A stretch of 64,000 nucleotides of DNA, from assembly GCF_000472785.1 (NCBI RefSeq), contig NZ_AXAL01000028.1, forward strand, positions 1 to 64,000. Reading direction: 5' to 3'. The DNA comes from Mesorhizobium loti CJ3sym (lineage in GTDB: Bacteria; Pseudomonadota; Alphaproteobacteria; Rhizobiales; Rhizobiaceae). Position numbers and translations under genes: made by a program. This document shows positions 34,915 to 42,603 of the stretch, in pieces; position 1 is the first letter of the stretch, and each line of letters begins with the position of its first letter. The notes below the pieces were generated by a model, which worked only from the letters and a program-made list of their open reading frames with translations, did no database searches and had not been told where the DNA came from.

Positions 34915-34993
34915 GATTGCCTCCCACGGCAGGGCATTCGCCCAGGCGAATACCGCTTAGTTCTTGGCTTCGAGCCTGAAAATACCGCCGACC

Positions 34994-35032
34994 AATGATA
35001 GACTCAATATCACAAAGATAGTTTCTATCATT
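34994..35032. promoter_or_regulatory. Candidate LacI-family operator in the mocD/lacI divergent region
   Basis: The intergenic stretch 34915-35080 is AT-rich. GATAG-TTT-CTATC is a perfect palindrome at 35017-35029. An outer pair AATGATAG (34994-35001) and CTATCATT (35025-35032) is an exact inverted repeat, and a further CCTATCA follows at 35034. Repeated TGATAG half-sites between a regulator and its divergent target are typical of operator DNA. Confidence 0.55.
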
Positions 35033-35080
35033 TCCTATCAAAATGATGTAATCTTGTTCGGCAATTGAACGAGAGCGACT

Positions 35081-36112
35081 ATGGCGAAACGGCCGACCAT
35101 TACCGATCTGGCACGCGTCTCCGGGGTCAGTGTTGCCACGGTGGACCGCGTGCTCAACAGCCGCCTGCCGGTGCGCGAGGATACCGCGCGCCGCGTCTAC
35201 GAAGCCGCGACCGAGATCGGCTACCACGCCGCTGGCCTGATCAAGCAGCGGATGCGCCATGAACTGCCGGAGTATCGGCTCGGCTTTCTGTTGTTGAGGG
35301 GCAATTATGTCTTCTACAGCGAGTTCGCCCGCGAGCTTGAACTGGCCATATCGCGATCGCCGCGCTTTCGCGGCGTCGCTATCATCGACTTTGCCGACTC
35401 GCTAGCGCCTGATGAAATCGTCGAGCGCGCGCGCAAACTGGCCACCAAATGCAGGGCCATCGCCCTGGTCGGGCCGGATCACCCGACACTGACGGTCGCT
35501 GTCGAGGAGATGAAGGCCAGGGGATTGCCGGTGTTTTCTCTGCTGTCTGACTTCGCCGCGGGTATTCGCGAAGGCTATGTCGGCCTCGACAATCGCAAGG
35601 TTGGCCGCAGCGCGGCCTGGATGATCTCGAAAGCGGCGAAACGGCCGGGAAAGGTCGCGCTGTTCGTCGGCAGCCACCGCTTTCACGGCCACGAACTGCG
35701 CGAGATCGGCTTTCGCTCCTTCTTCCGCGAACAGGCGCCGGACTTCACCTTGCTGGAAACGCTGGTCAATCTCGAGGCCAACCAGATCACCCAGGACACA
35801 CTGCTCGAACTTCTCGGCCGCCACCCTGATCTGGTCGGCTGTTACGTCGCCGGCGGCGGCATGGAAGGCGCGGTCGCGGCGCTAAGGCAGGCCAGGCCAG
35901 CCGAGATGCCGGCGGTGGTCTGCAACGAGATCACGGCGGTCTCGCGTTCTGCTCTCGCCGACGGCATCCTGACCATGGTGATCTCGACGCCGCTGGCCGC
36001 ACTTTGCCGCGAACTGCTGGACCTGATGGTGCATGCTATCGAGACGGGCGCGGCGAACGCACCGGGACAGACCTTCCTGCCGTTCGACATTTATCTGCCC
36101 GAAAATATCTAG
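35081..36112 (+). CDS. LacI-family transcriptional regulator
   Basis: A 343-residue LacI/GalR regulator. The N-terminal helix-turn-helix with hinge reads TITDLARVSGVSVATVDRVL and then NSRLPVREDTARRVYEAA. The sugar-sensing periplasmic-binding-protein-like domain fills residues about 65-340. The divergent mocDEF-like set and the downstream sugar ABC transporter suggest that it senses an inositol or rhizopine-type ligand. The ATG at 35081 is the natural start. The palindromes before it are candidate binding sites. Confidence 0.88.
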   Translation: MAKRPTITDLARVSGVSVATVDRVLNSRLPVREDTARRVYEAATEIGYHAAGLIKQRMRHELPEYRLGFLLLRGNYVFYSEFARELELAISRSPRFRGVAIIDFADSLAPDEIVERARKLATKCRAIALVGPDHPTLTVAVEEMKARGLPVFSLLSDFAAGIREGYVGLDNRKVGRSAAWMISKAAKRPGKVALFVGSHRFHGHELREIGFRSFFREQAPDFTLLETLVNLEANQITQDTLLELLGRHPDLVGCYVAGGGMEGAVAALRQARPAEMPAVVCNEITAVSRSALADGILTMVISTPLAALCRELLDLMVHAIETGAANAPGQTFLPFDIYLPENI

Positions 36113-36158
36113 CAACATTCTTTCTCCCTCGAACGCGAAGCCGAAGCGCGAAGCAGAG

Positions 36159-36983
36159 TTGAAAGTCGGACCACCCATATATTATGGTCCGCTAATGGGC
36201 ATGGGCGGATTTGGGTACATCGCGTTTGGCAAGGATGAGCTCTATGCGCGTGGAGCGCTCTTCAGCGCCCTTCGCCTGCTGCATTTTGTGCCCAAGGCTA
36301 GAATTTCAGTCCTGACAGACCGGCCAAGCGTTTTCGACGGCTACCCAATCGAGGCGATCGAGCTCACCACCAAACAAATGACCGAGATGTCTTTTGGCGA
36401 TCGCTACATGTTTGGCATCAAGGCTGCCGGCATTATCGCGCTGCTGCAGCGTTGCGATCGCCTGTTTTTCATGGATACCGACATCTACCCTGTCGGCAAT
36501 ATATCGAGATGCTTCGGCCAGATATCCCCTTCCCACTCCATTATGAGAAAATGCGAAGGGGCAAAGGCCGCCTATCGAGCAATCGCGGACAAAGGATTTC
36601 TGCTTGGAGGCCAGCGGCTGTCCGGACGTGAACCGATGTGGAACAGCGGCGTCATTGGCGTCGACCAATCCAATCTTCCGGCGCTGACTGACGCCTACCA
36701 GGCAATCGAGCAAATGATCGGCGTCGTTGAAGCGCACACGGCGGAGCAGTTCTGCATTGGTGTGGCGTTGTCACAACACGGCCGTTCCATAAGCGGACAC
36801 TGGCTGCCGCTTCGGAACTACAACACCAGGGGTCGGAAGCTCTTCGCCAGGCAGCGCCTTGAAGCCTTTTTCGAGCGCGTCAACCATCTGCCCGTAAGCC
36901 AGCAGATAGAGTCTGCGGCAAAGTACCGGGTGTGGCGGGCGCCGCTGGACCTGTGGATGCAGCGGGACATCTGGCACTTCTAG
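36159..36983 (+). CDS. Putative GT-A-fold glycosyltransferase (nucleotide-diphospho-sugar transferase-like)
   Basis: About 274 residues. DRLFFMDTDIYPVGN contains a D-x-D metal/nucleotide-sugar motif, MWNSGVIGVD and AEQFCIGVALSQHG follow in the order seen in GT8-like enzymes, and ALFSALRLLHFVPKARISV begins the nucleotide-binding fold. The start is uncertain: TTG 36159 is used to keep the conserved-looking IYYGPLMGMGGFGYI; ATG 36195 is the nearest alternative. Base composition looks slightly less GC-rich than neighbouring genes. It follows the LacI gene by 46 bases. Acceptor and role are unknown. Confidence 0.6.
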   Translation: MKVGPPIYYGPLMGMGGFGYIAFGKDELYARGALFSALRLLHFVPKARISVLTDRPSVFDGYPIEAIELTTKQMTEMSFGDRYMFGIKAAGIIALLQRCDRLFFMDTDIYPVGNISRCFGQISPSHSIMRKCEGAKAAYRAIADKGFLLGGQRLSGREPMWNSGVIGVDQSNLPALTDAYQAIEQMIGVVEAHTAEQFCIGVALSQHGRSISGHWLPLRNYNTRGRKLFARQRLEAFFERVNHLPVSQQIESAAKYRVWRAPLDLWMQRDIWHF

Positions 36984-37131
36984 CCCACAGGCACTGTCCT
37001 GTCGCTGATATCTCAGACGTGCCTTGCCTTGGGCCTGCCCTGACACAGCACACAGTCTCTCACCCGCTTCTCCGCATCGGCCAAAATCGCGCGTCCGGTT
37101 TTGGAATCGCCCTTGACGCATCGTGGCGAAA

Positions 37132-37190
37132 TGGAATAAATATTTCACCAACTGTACATTTTGGTTCTTTCGTTCCGGAATATCTGTTTC
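37132..37190 (+). promoter_or_regulatory. Two IolR-type operator sites before the sugar ABC operon
   Basis: TGGAATAAATATTTCA (37132-37147) has the form TGGAAT-N4-ATTTCA, and GGAATATCTGTTTC (37177-37190) is a weaker copy. Rhizobial IolR proteins are reported to bind GGAA-N6-TTCC, which these match except for one base in the right half-site. The same 16-bp form occurs before iolC. The whole stretch 36984-37326 is non-coding and should hold the operon promoter; GTGGAGGAGAGATACA is the ribosome site. Confidence 0.55.
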
Positions 37191-37326
37191 ACAAAGATGG
37201 TTTGACGTTCCAGCAAAAAAGGAACGCCGCGCGGAGCGAAACGCCGTCAGGGAGAGATTCCCCGGGGAGATCGGGGATTCCGGATAGATCGGTGCAACCG
37301 GACACCAAAAGTGGAGGAGAGATACA

Positions 37327-38268
37327 ATGAAGAAACTGCTTTTGGGCGTCGCCTTCGCGGCGCTGATGAGTTCATCCGCCATGGCCGCCAAGATCGGCGT
37401 GTCGATGGCCAAGTTCGACGACAACTTCCTCACCGTGCTGCGCAACGGCATGATCGCCCAGGCCAAGGGCATAAGCGGCGTCGAGCTGCAGGTCGAAGAC
37501 GCCCAGAACGATGTTGCCAAGCAACTCGACCAGATCAAGAACTTCGCGGCTTCGGGCGTCGACGCCATCATCGTCAACCCGGTCGACACCTCGGCCACGC
37601 AGGCGATGTCGGACGCCGCAGCAGCGGCCAAGATTCCGCTGGTCTACGTCAATCGCCAGCCGGTCAATGTCGACACACTGCCCGACAACCAGGCCTTTGT
37701 CGCCTCGAACGAGGCCGATTCCGGCACGCTCGAGACCAAGGAAGTCTGCCGCCTGTTCAAGGAAGCCGGCAAGAAGGAAGCCAATGTCTATGTCATCATG
37801 GGCGAGCTTTCCAACCAGGCCGCCGTACAGCGCACCAAGGACATCGACGACGTGATCGCCACGCCGGATTGCAGCTTCATCAAGATCATCGACAAGCAGA
37901 CGTCGAACTGGAACCGCGACGAAGCGCAGAACCTGATGACCAACTGGCTGTCGACGGGCAAGAAGTTCGATGGCGTGATCGCCAACAATGACGAGAGCGC
38001 CATCGGCGCCATCCAGGCGATGAAGGCCGCCAACATCGACATGAAGGCTGTTGTCGTCGGCGGTGTCGACGCCACCCAGGACGCGTTGGTGGCAATGCAG
38101 GCAGGCGACCTCGACGCAACCGTGTTCCAGGACGCGGCCGGCCAGGGCGCGGGTGCTCTGGATGCGGCGCTGAAGCTGGCCAAGGGCGAGAAGGTCGACC
38201 ACAAGGTCTACATCCCCTTCCAGCTCGTCACTCCTGCCAACATCGACAAGTTCCTGAAGAAGAACTGA
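37327..38268 (+). CDS. Sugar ABC transporter substrate-binding protein, inositol/rhizopine type (IbpA/MocB-like)
   Basis: A 313-residue periplasmic binding protein of the type I (ribose-binding-like) fold. The signal peptide MKKLLLGVAFAALMSSSAMA is followed by AKIGVSMAKFDDNFLTVLRN. IIVNPVDTSATQAMSD and VGGVDATQDALVAMQAGDLD are conserved sugar-binding elements. Its first-gene position, with IolR-type sites upstream and inositol genes downstream, supports myo-inositol or rhizopine as ligand. Two hairpins follow the stop and may raise its expression over the permease. Confidence 0.87.
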   Translation: MKKLLLGVAFAALMSSSAMAAKIGVSMAKFDDNFLTVLRNGMIAQAKGISGVELQVEDAQNDVAKQLDQIKNFAASGVDAIIVNPVDTSATQAMSDAAAAAKIPLVYVNRQPVNVDTLPDNQAFVASNEADSGTLETKEVCRLFKEAGKKEANVYVIMGELSNQAAVQRTKDIDDVIATPDCSFIKIIDKQTSNWNRDEAQNLMTNWLSTGKKFDGVIANNDESAIGAIQAMKAANIDMKAVVVGGVDATQDALVAMQAGDLDATVFQDAAGQGAGALDAALKLAKGEKVDHKVYIPFQLVTPANIDKFLKKN

Positions 38269-38281
38269 GCCACGGACATAC

Positions 38282-38344
38282 GGAGCGGCGCTCTCGCGCA
38301 AGGCAGTGCCGCTCCTCTTCCCTCAGCGCCTCCAGGTGCTGAGG
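38282..38344 (+). terminator. Tandem intercistronic hairpins between binding protein and permease
   Basis: GGAGCGGC (38282-38289) pairs with GCCGCTCC (38308-38315), and CCTCAGCGCC (38321-38330) pairs with GGTGCTGAGG (38335-38344) with one G-T pair. Such hairpins after binding-protein genes stabilise the upstream message or partly terminate transcription, giving excess binding protein. No T-run follows, so read-through is expected. Confidence 0.5.
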
Positions 38345-38373
38345 AACGACGGTGGCTGACGGAGGATAGAAGA

Positions 38374-39450
38374 TTGTCACAGACATCGCATGGCGTCGGC
38401 GGGGTCAGCTATGACGCGAAGAAGCGCACATGGCCGGCCGAATTCAACGTCTTCCTGGCGCTCGTCATTCTCGTCGTCATCTTCGAACTGATCGGCCGCA
38501 TCTTTCTCGGCGACAGTTTCCTGTTCAACACGCGCAGCGATGTCGGCGGCCTCTTCAACGAGGCGCGGCTGCAGATCATCATCCTGCAGGTGTCGATCGT
38601 CGGCATCATCGCCATCGGCGTGACGCAAGTGATTATTTGCGGCGGCATCGACCTGTCTTCCGGCTCTATCGTCGGCGCGACAGCAATGATCGCCATGAGT
38701 TTCGCCCAGGTGGCAACGGTCAACGGCAACCCCAACCCCAAGGCGATGTTCCTGGCGCAAGGCTGGACCGACCTGCCGGTTCTCGTACCGGTGCTGGTGG
38801 CGATCGGCTGTGGGCTTCTGGCCGGCCTCGTCAATGGCTCGTTGATCGCCTACACGCGCATTCCGCCGTTCATCGCCACGCTCGGCATGATGGTGACCGC
38901 GCGCGGCATCGCCAAATGGTGGTCCAAGGGCCAGCCGATCTCGTTTCCGACTGACAGTTTCGCGGCAATCGGCAAGGGCCTGATGCCGGTCATCATCTTC
39001 CTGTCCCTGGCGGTTCTGTTCCAGTTGATCATGACCTACACAAAATACGGAAAGCACAGTTACGCCATCGGCTCCAACGAAGACGCCGCGCGCATGTCCG
39101 GCATCAAGATCGCCAACCACAAAATCCTCGTCTACGTCATCGCCGGCATACTCGCCGCGCTCGCCGCCGTGGTGCTGAGCTCCAAGAACCTGACCGCGCA
39201 GTCCGGCATGGGTGTGATGTACGAACTCGACGCCATCGCCATGGCGGTCATCGGCGGCGTCTCGCTGTCGGGTGGCCGTGGGTCGATCATCGGCACGGTC
39301 ATCGGCTCGCTGATCTTCGGCGTCATCATCTCCGGCTTCACCTTCCTGCGCCTCGACGCCTACTACCAGGAGATGGTCAAGGGCGTGATCATTGTCGGCG
39401 CGGTCGTTCTCGACCAGTGGCGCCAACGCCTGCGGGCATTGAGGGCTTGA
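38374..39450 (+). CDS. Sugar ABC transporter permease (CUT2), inositol/rhizopine type
   Basis: A 358-residue CUT2-type permease with eight to ten membrane segments. IICGGIDLSSGSIVGATAMI, LNG-type loop VNGSLIAYTRIPPFIATLG, and GGVSLSGGRGSIIGTVIGSL are hallmark motifs of ribose/inositol permeases. The start is a TTG at 38374 with GGAGGATAGAAGA before it. The ATPase gene follows two bases after its stop. Confidence 0.88.
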   Translation: MSQTSHGVGGVSYDAKKRTWPAEFNVFLALVILVVIFELIGRIFLGDSFLFNTRSDVGGLFNEARLQIIILQVSIVGIIAIGVTQVIICGGIDLSSGSIVGATAMIAMSFAQVATVNGNPNPKAMFLAQGWTDLPVLVPVLVAIGCGLLAGLVNGSLIAYTRIPPFIATLGMMVTARGIAKWWSKGQPISFPTDSFAAIGKGLMPVIIFLSLAVLFQLIMTYTKYGKHSYAIGSNEDAARMSGIKIANHKILVYVIAGILAALAAVVLSSKNLTAQSGMGVMYELDAIAMAVIGGVSLSGGRGSIIGTVIGSLIFGVIISGFTFLRLDAYYQEMVKGVIIVGAVVLDQWRQRLRALRA

Positions 39451-39452
39451 CC

Positions 39453-40220
39453 ATGTCAGACATCGTCCTGAAGACCGAAAACCTGACCAAGCGCTATGGC
39501 GGCGTACATGCGCTGGAAGGCGCGAATTTCGAGCTGCGCAAAGGCGAGCATGTGGCCATCATGGGCGACAATGGCGCCGGCAAGTCGACCTTCGTGCGCC
39601 AGATCACCGCTGTCGAGCAGCGCACCAGCGGCCAGATCTGGTTCGACGGCAAGGAAGTGAATTTTGCTGGGCCGATCGAGGCACGCACGGCGGGTATCGA
39701 GACCGTGTTCCAGAACCTGGCGCTGGCCGACGACCTCGACGTGCCGTCGAACCTGTTTCTTGGCCGCGAAAAGGTGCTGTTCAATCTCGGCCCGTTCTCG
39801 ATCCTCGACCGCAAATACATGCGCAAGGCGACCGAGGCGGCACTGATCCGCACGGCGGTGAAAATCCCCAACCTCTCCAACACCATCCGCCACATGTCGG
39901 GCGGCCAGCGCCAATGCGTGGCGATTGCCAGGACCGCGACCTTCGCTTCCAAGCTCGTCATCATGGACGAACCAACGGCGGCGCTCGGCGTGCAGGAGAC
40001 GGCGCAGGTCGAGAACATCATCCGCACGCTGAAGGACAATGGCGAATCGTTGATCCTGGTCAGCCACAACATGCGCCAGGTGTTCGACCTCTGCGATCGC
40101 ATCGTTGTCTTCCGGCGTGGCCGCATCGTTGCCAATCTGCGCAAGGAGAACACCGACGGAAACGACATCGTCTCCTACATCACCGGCGCCAAGACCGGAG
40201 AGGCGGAACTCGCGGCATAA
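39453..40220 (+). CDS. Sugar ABC transporter ATP-binding protein, single-domain, inositol/rhizopine type
   Basis: A 255-residue ABC ATPase. Walker A is GDNGAGKST, the signature is MSGGQRQCVAIA, Walker B is LVIMDEPTAALG, and the H-loop is LVSHNMRQ. Most CUT2 transporters use a fused double ATPase of about 500 residues; this one has a single domain and would act as a homodimer. It follows the permease by two bases. Confidence 0.9.
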   Translation: MSDIVLKTENLTKRYGGVHALEGANFELRKGEHVAIMGDNGAGKSTFVRQITAVEQRTSGQIWFDGKEVNFAGPIEARTAGIETVFQNLALADDLDVPSNLFLGREKVLFNLGPFSILDRKYMRKATEAALIRTAVKIPNLSNTIRHMSGGQRQCVAIARTATFASKLVIMDEPTAALGVQETAQVENIIRTLKDNGESLILVSHNMRQVFDLCDRIVVFRRGRIVANLRKENTDGNDIVSYITGAKTGEAELAA

Positions 40221-40230
40221 GGCCGGGCGC

Positions 40231-40252
40231 GGAGGCGATGGTCATCGCCTCC
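40231..40252 (+). terminator. Hairpin after the ABC ATPase gene
   Basis: GGAGGCGAT and ATCGCCTCC pair perfectly over 9 bp around GGTC, ten bases after the ATPase stop. The following CTGTCGATCTTGTCTT is only moderately T-rich. It could weaken transcription into the dehydrogenase gene or protect the 3' end. Confidence 0.35.
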
Positions 40253-40334
40253 CTGTCGATCTTGTCTTGACCGGAAAATCACCCGCGCCCATGACCGGCG
40301 CCGACAGCTTCGAACCATCCTCAAAGGACACTCC

Positions 40335-41330
40335 ATGACTCTCCGCTTCGCCCTCCTCGGTGCCGGCCGCATCGGCAAGGTCCACGCCCGCGCCGTCGGC
40401 TCCAACCCGCAGGCCAAACTGGTTGCCGTCGCCGACGCCTTCGAGAAAGCGGCGAAGGAACTGGCATCGGCCTATGGCGCCGAAGTGCGTACGATCGATG
40501 CCATCGAGAAATCCGAAGATATCGACGCCGTCGTCATCTGCACGCCGACCGACACCCACGCGGATCTGATCGAGCGTTTCGCCAAGGCCGGCAAGGCGAT
40601 CTTCTGCGAGAAGCCGATCGACCTCAACGTCAAGCGTGTGGAAAAATGCCTGGCCGTGGTCGAGAAGACCAAGGCGACGCTGATGGTCGGCTTCAACCGG
40701 CGCTTCGATCCGCATTTCGCCGCCGTGCGCAAGGCCATCGACGATGGCGCCATCGGCACGGTCGAGATGGTGACCATCACCTCGCGCGATCCGGGCGCAC
40801 CGCCGATCGACTACATCAAGCGCTCGGGCGGCATTTTTCGTGACATGACCATCCATGATTTCGACATGGCGCGCTTCCTGCTCGGCGAGGAGGTGGTTGC
40901 GGTCAGCGCGCATGCCTCGGTGCTGGTCGACAAGAAGATTGGTGCTGCCGGCGATTTCGACTCGGTCAGCGTCATCCTGGAAACGGCTTCCGGCAAGCAG
41001 GCCATCATCTCCAACTCGCGCCGCGCCACCTATGGCTATGACCAGCGCATCGAAGTGCATGGCTCGAAAGGCATGGTCGCGGCCGAGAACCAGCGGCCGG
41101 TGTCGATCGAAGTCGCGAACGAAAAGGGCTATACGCGCCCGCCACTGCACGACTTCTTCATGACGCGCTATCTCGATGCCTATGCTCTTGAGATCGCTGC
41201 CTTCATCACGGCGGCAACCTCTGGCAAGAAGGCTGCTCCGAGCGGCGCTGACGGCCTTGTGGCGCTGAAGCTGGCCGATGCGGCGCTGAAGTCGGCAACA
41301 ACAGGCAAGACCGTCCGCCTCGACAAGTAA
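40335..41330 (+). CDS. iolG: Inositol 2-dehydrogenase (Gfo/Idh/MocA family)
   Basis: A 331-residue NAD-dependent oxidoreductase. The N-terminal Rossmann motif FALLGAGRIGKVHARAV and the catalytic-Lys motif FCEKPIDLN are present, as is GGIFRDMTIHDFDMARFLLG, which carries the conserved D-x-x-x-H pair. It most likely oxidises myo-inositol to scyllo-inosose (IolG, called IdhA in rhizobia). It follows the inositol-type transporter genes and is followed by an SDR gene. Related MocA acts on rhizopine-derived compounds. Confidence 0.82.
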   Translation: MTLRFALLGAGRIGKVHARAVGSNPQAKLVAVADAFEKAAKELASAYGAEVRTIDAIEKSEDIDAVVICTPTDTHADLIERFAKAGKAIFCEKPIDLNVKRVEKCLAVVEKTKATLMVGFNRRFDPHFAAVRKAIDDGAIGTVEMVTITSRDPGAPPIDYIKRSGGIFRDMTIHDFDMARFLLGEEVVAVSAHASVLVDKKIGAAGDFDSVSVILETASGKQAIISNSRRATYGYDQRIEVHGSKGMVAAENQRPVSIEVANEKGYTRPPLHDFFMTRYLDAYALEIAAFITAATSGKKAAPSGADGLVALKLADAALKSATTGKTVRLDK

Positions 41331-41361
41331 GAATTTGGGCCCAAGGCACAGGAGCACAGCG

Positions 41362-42156
41362 ATGAGCGCATCAGCCGATCGCAATTTACAAACGCGCGCC
41401 ATCGTCACCGGCGGCGCGCAAGGCATCGGCTTTGCCGTTGCCGAGGCGCTGGCCGACGAGGGCTGCCGGGCGCTGGCGCTTATCGGCCGCTCGCAAGAGA
41501 AGGGCGACAAGGCCGTTGCCCACTTCAAGACGCTGGGCGTCGACGCGATCTTCATCAGCGCCGATGTCTCAAAAGTGGCGGACTGCAAGCGCGCCGTCGC
41601 CACGGCGATCTCGCATTTCGGCACACTCAACGCGCTGGTCAACGCCGCCGCCACGTCGGCGCGCGGGTCGTTGGTCGAAACCTCGGAAGAGCTTTTCGAC
41701 CAGATCTTCGACACCAACGTGCGCGGCCCGTTCTTCCTGATGCAGGGACTGGTCGCGCATCTCCTGGAGCGCAAGGCGCCGGGCTCGATCGTCAACGTCC
41801 TGTCGATGTCGGCGCATGCCGGCCAGTCCTTCCTGACGCCCTACTCGACCAGCAAGGGCGCGCTGATGACGCTGACCAAGAACGTCGCCAGCTCCTACCG
41901 GCGGAACCGCATCCGCTGCAATGCGGTGCTGCCCGGCTGGATGGACACGGAGGGCGAGGCGATCGTGCAGAAGAAGTGGCACGATGCGCCGGATGACTGG
42001 CTGGAAAAGGCCGAGGCCGCGCAACCGATGGGCCAGCTTGTGAAGCCGGCTCAGCTCGCCCGGCTGATCAGCTACATGATCAGCCCGCAGGCCGGCGTCA
42101 TGACCGGATCGCTGGTTGACTATGACCAAAACATCGCCGGGGTGGTCGGCGAGTAG
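41362..42156 (+). CDS. Short-chain dehydrogenase/reductase
   Basis: A 264-residue classical SDR. The cofactor loop is TGGAQGIGFAVAEAL, the NAG-type motif is NALVNAAATSARGS, the catalytic Ser-Tyr-Lys are in LSMSAHAGQSFLTPYSTSKG, and NAVLPGWMDTEG follows. CACAGGAGCACAGC precedes the ATG at 41362. It sits right after the inositol dehydrogenase, so it may act on an inositol, inosose or rhizopine derivative; the substrate is not known. Confidence 0.82.
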   Translation: MSASADRNLQTRAIVTGGAQGIGFAVAEALADEGCRALALIGRSQEKGDKAVAHFKTLGVDAIFISADVSKVADCKRAVATAISHFGTLNALVNAAATSARGSLVETSEELFDQIFDTNVRGPFFLMQGLVAHLLERKAPGSIVNVLSMSAHAGQSFLTPYSTSKGALMTLTKNVASSYRRNRIRCNAVLPGWMDTEGEAIVQKKWHDAPDDWLEKAEAAQPMGQLVKPAQLARLISYMISPQAGVMTGSLVDYDQNIAGVVGE

Positions 42157-42180
42157 CCGAGCCCAGCGAAAACGCCCATC

Positions 42181-42365
42181 ACTTCGTCATCCACGGGCGG
42201 AGGAGCGAAGCGACGCGGCGCAGACCCGAGGATCCTGCCGGGACTCGGGAGCGCCGCCACGGTGCAGATTTCTGCACCGCCGCATCCTTTGGCTAATGGC
42301 ACGGAATGGATCCCAGGGTCTTCGCGACGGAGCTTCGCTCCTGCCTCGCCCTGGGATGACGAAAT
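42181..42365. repeat. Large imperfect palindromic repeat (family B) after the SDR gene
   Basis: The outer arms ACTTCGTCATCC and GGATGACGAAAT mirror each other, and the longer arms (GGAGGAGCGAAGCGACG and the mirrored GACGGAGCTTCGCTCC) are imperfect reverse complements. In the centre GGTGCAGATTTCTGCACC (42261-42278) is a perfect 18-bp palindrome. As RNA it could form a long hairpin. It appears non-coding and resembles dispersed intergenic repeats of Mesorhizobium. Confidence 0.5.
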
Positions 42366-42433
42366 CGCGTGGGTTCGGCCCATTCCGAATGGGATGCCAA
42401 CACCCCCGTGACAAACGCCTCCGCATCGACTAT

Positions 42434-42514
42434 ATGAGCCGCATGATCAACCTGTCCGCCACGTATTGGTACTTTAGGAGCTCGCTGGCGGCGGGAGGAT
42501 TGCGCTCGATCTGA
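42434..42514 (+). CDS. Leader peptide of the aroG attenuator (Tyr-Trp-Tyr-Phe)
   Basis: A 26-codon ORF that ends 89 bases before aroG. Codons 11-14 are TAT TGG TAC TTT, giving Tyr-Trp-Tyr-Phe in succession, followed by RSSLAAGGLRSI and a TGA. Four aromatic codons in a row covering all three aromatic amino acids, just before an intrinsic terminator and a DAHP-synthase gene, are what a ribosome-stalling attenuator requires. The ribosome site is weak; an in-frame ATG at 42443 is an alternative start. Confidence 0.72.
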   Translation: MSRMINLSATYWYFRSSLAAGGLRSI

Positions 42515-42563
42515 AGATTGCAGCAACAAGATCCGAACAGCCGCCAGACCTGGCGGCTTTTTT
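42485..42563 (+). terminator. Attenuator: terminator hairpin with alternative antiterminator before aroG
   Basis: GCCGCCA (42540-42546) pairs with TGGCGGC (42551-42557), followed by six T, a textbook intrinsic terminator. The left arm GCCGCCAG (42540-42547) is also exactly complementary to CTGGCGGC at 42485-42492 inside the leader ORF. A ribosome stalled at the aromatic codons (42464-42475) would leave 42485-42492 free to form the antiterminator. Confidence 0.75.
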
Positions 42564-42603
42564 GTATCAGCCGGCAGGTCTCTTGAAACAGGAGCAGAAA
42601 GCC

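Noticed and set aside
36771..37631. A 286-codon minus-strand frame across the promoter of the ABC operon
   Set aside because: It would run antisense through the operator sites and the binding-protein gene; its sequence is not protein-like.
38377..39426. A 349-codon open frame on the minus strand opposite the inositol permease gene
   Set aside because: It is rich in Asp, His and Gly with no hydrophobic core, the usual signature of an antisense shadow of a GC-rich membrane-protein gene.
40242..41795. A 517-codon minus-strand open frame opposite iolG and the SDR gene
   Set aside because: It spans two well-supported plus-strand genes with clear motifs and has no family features of its own.
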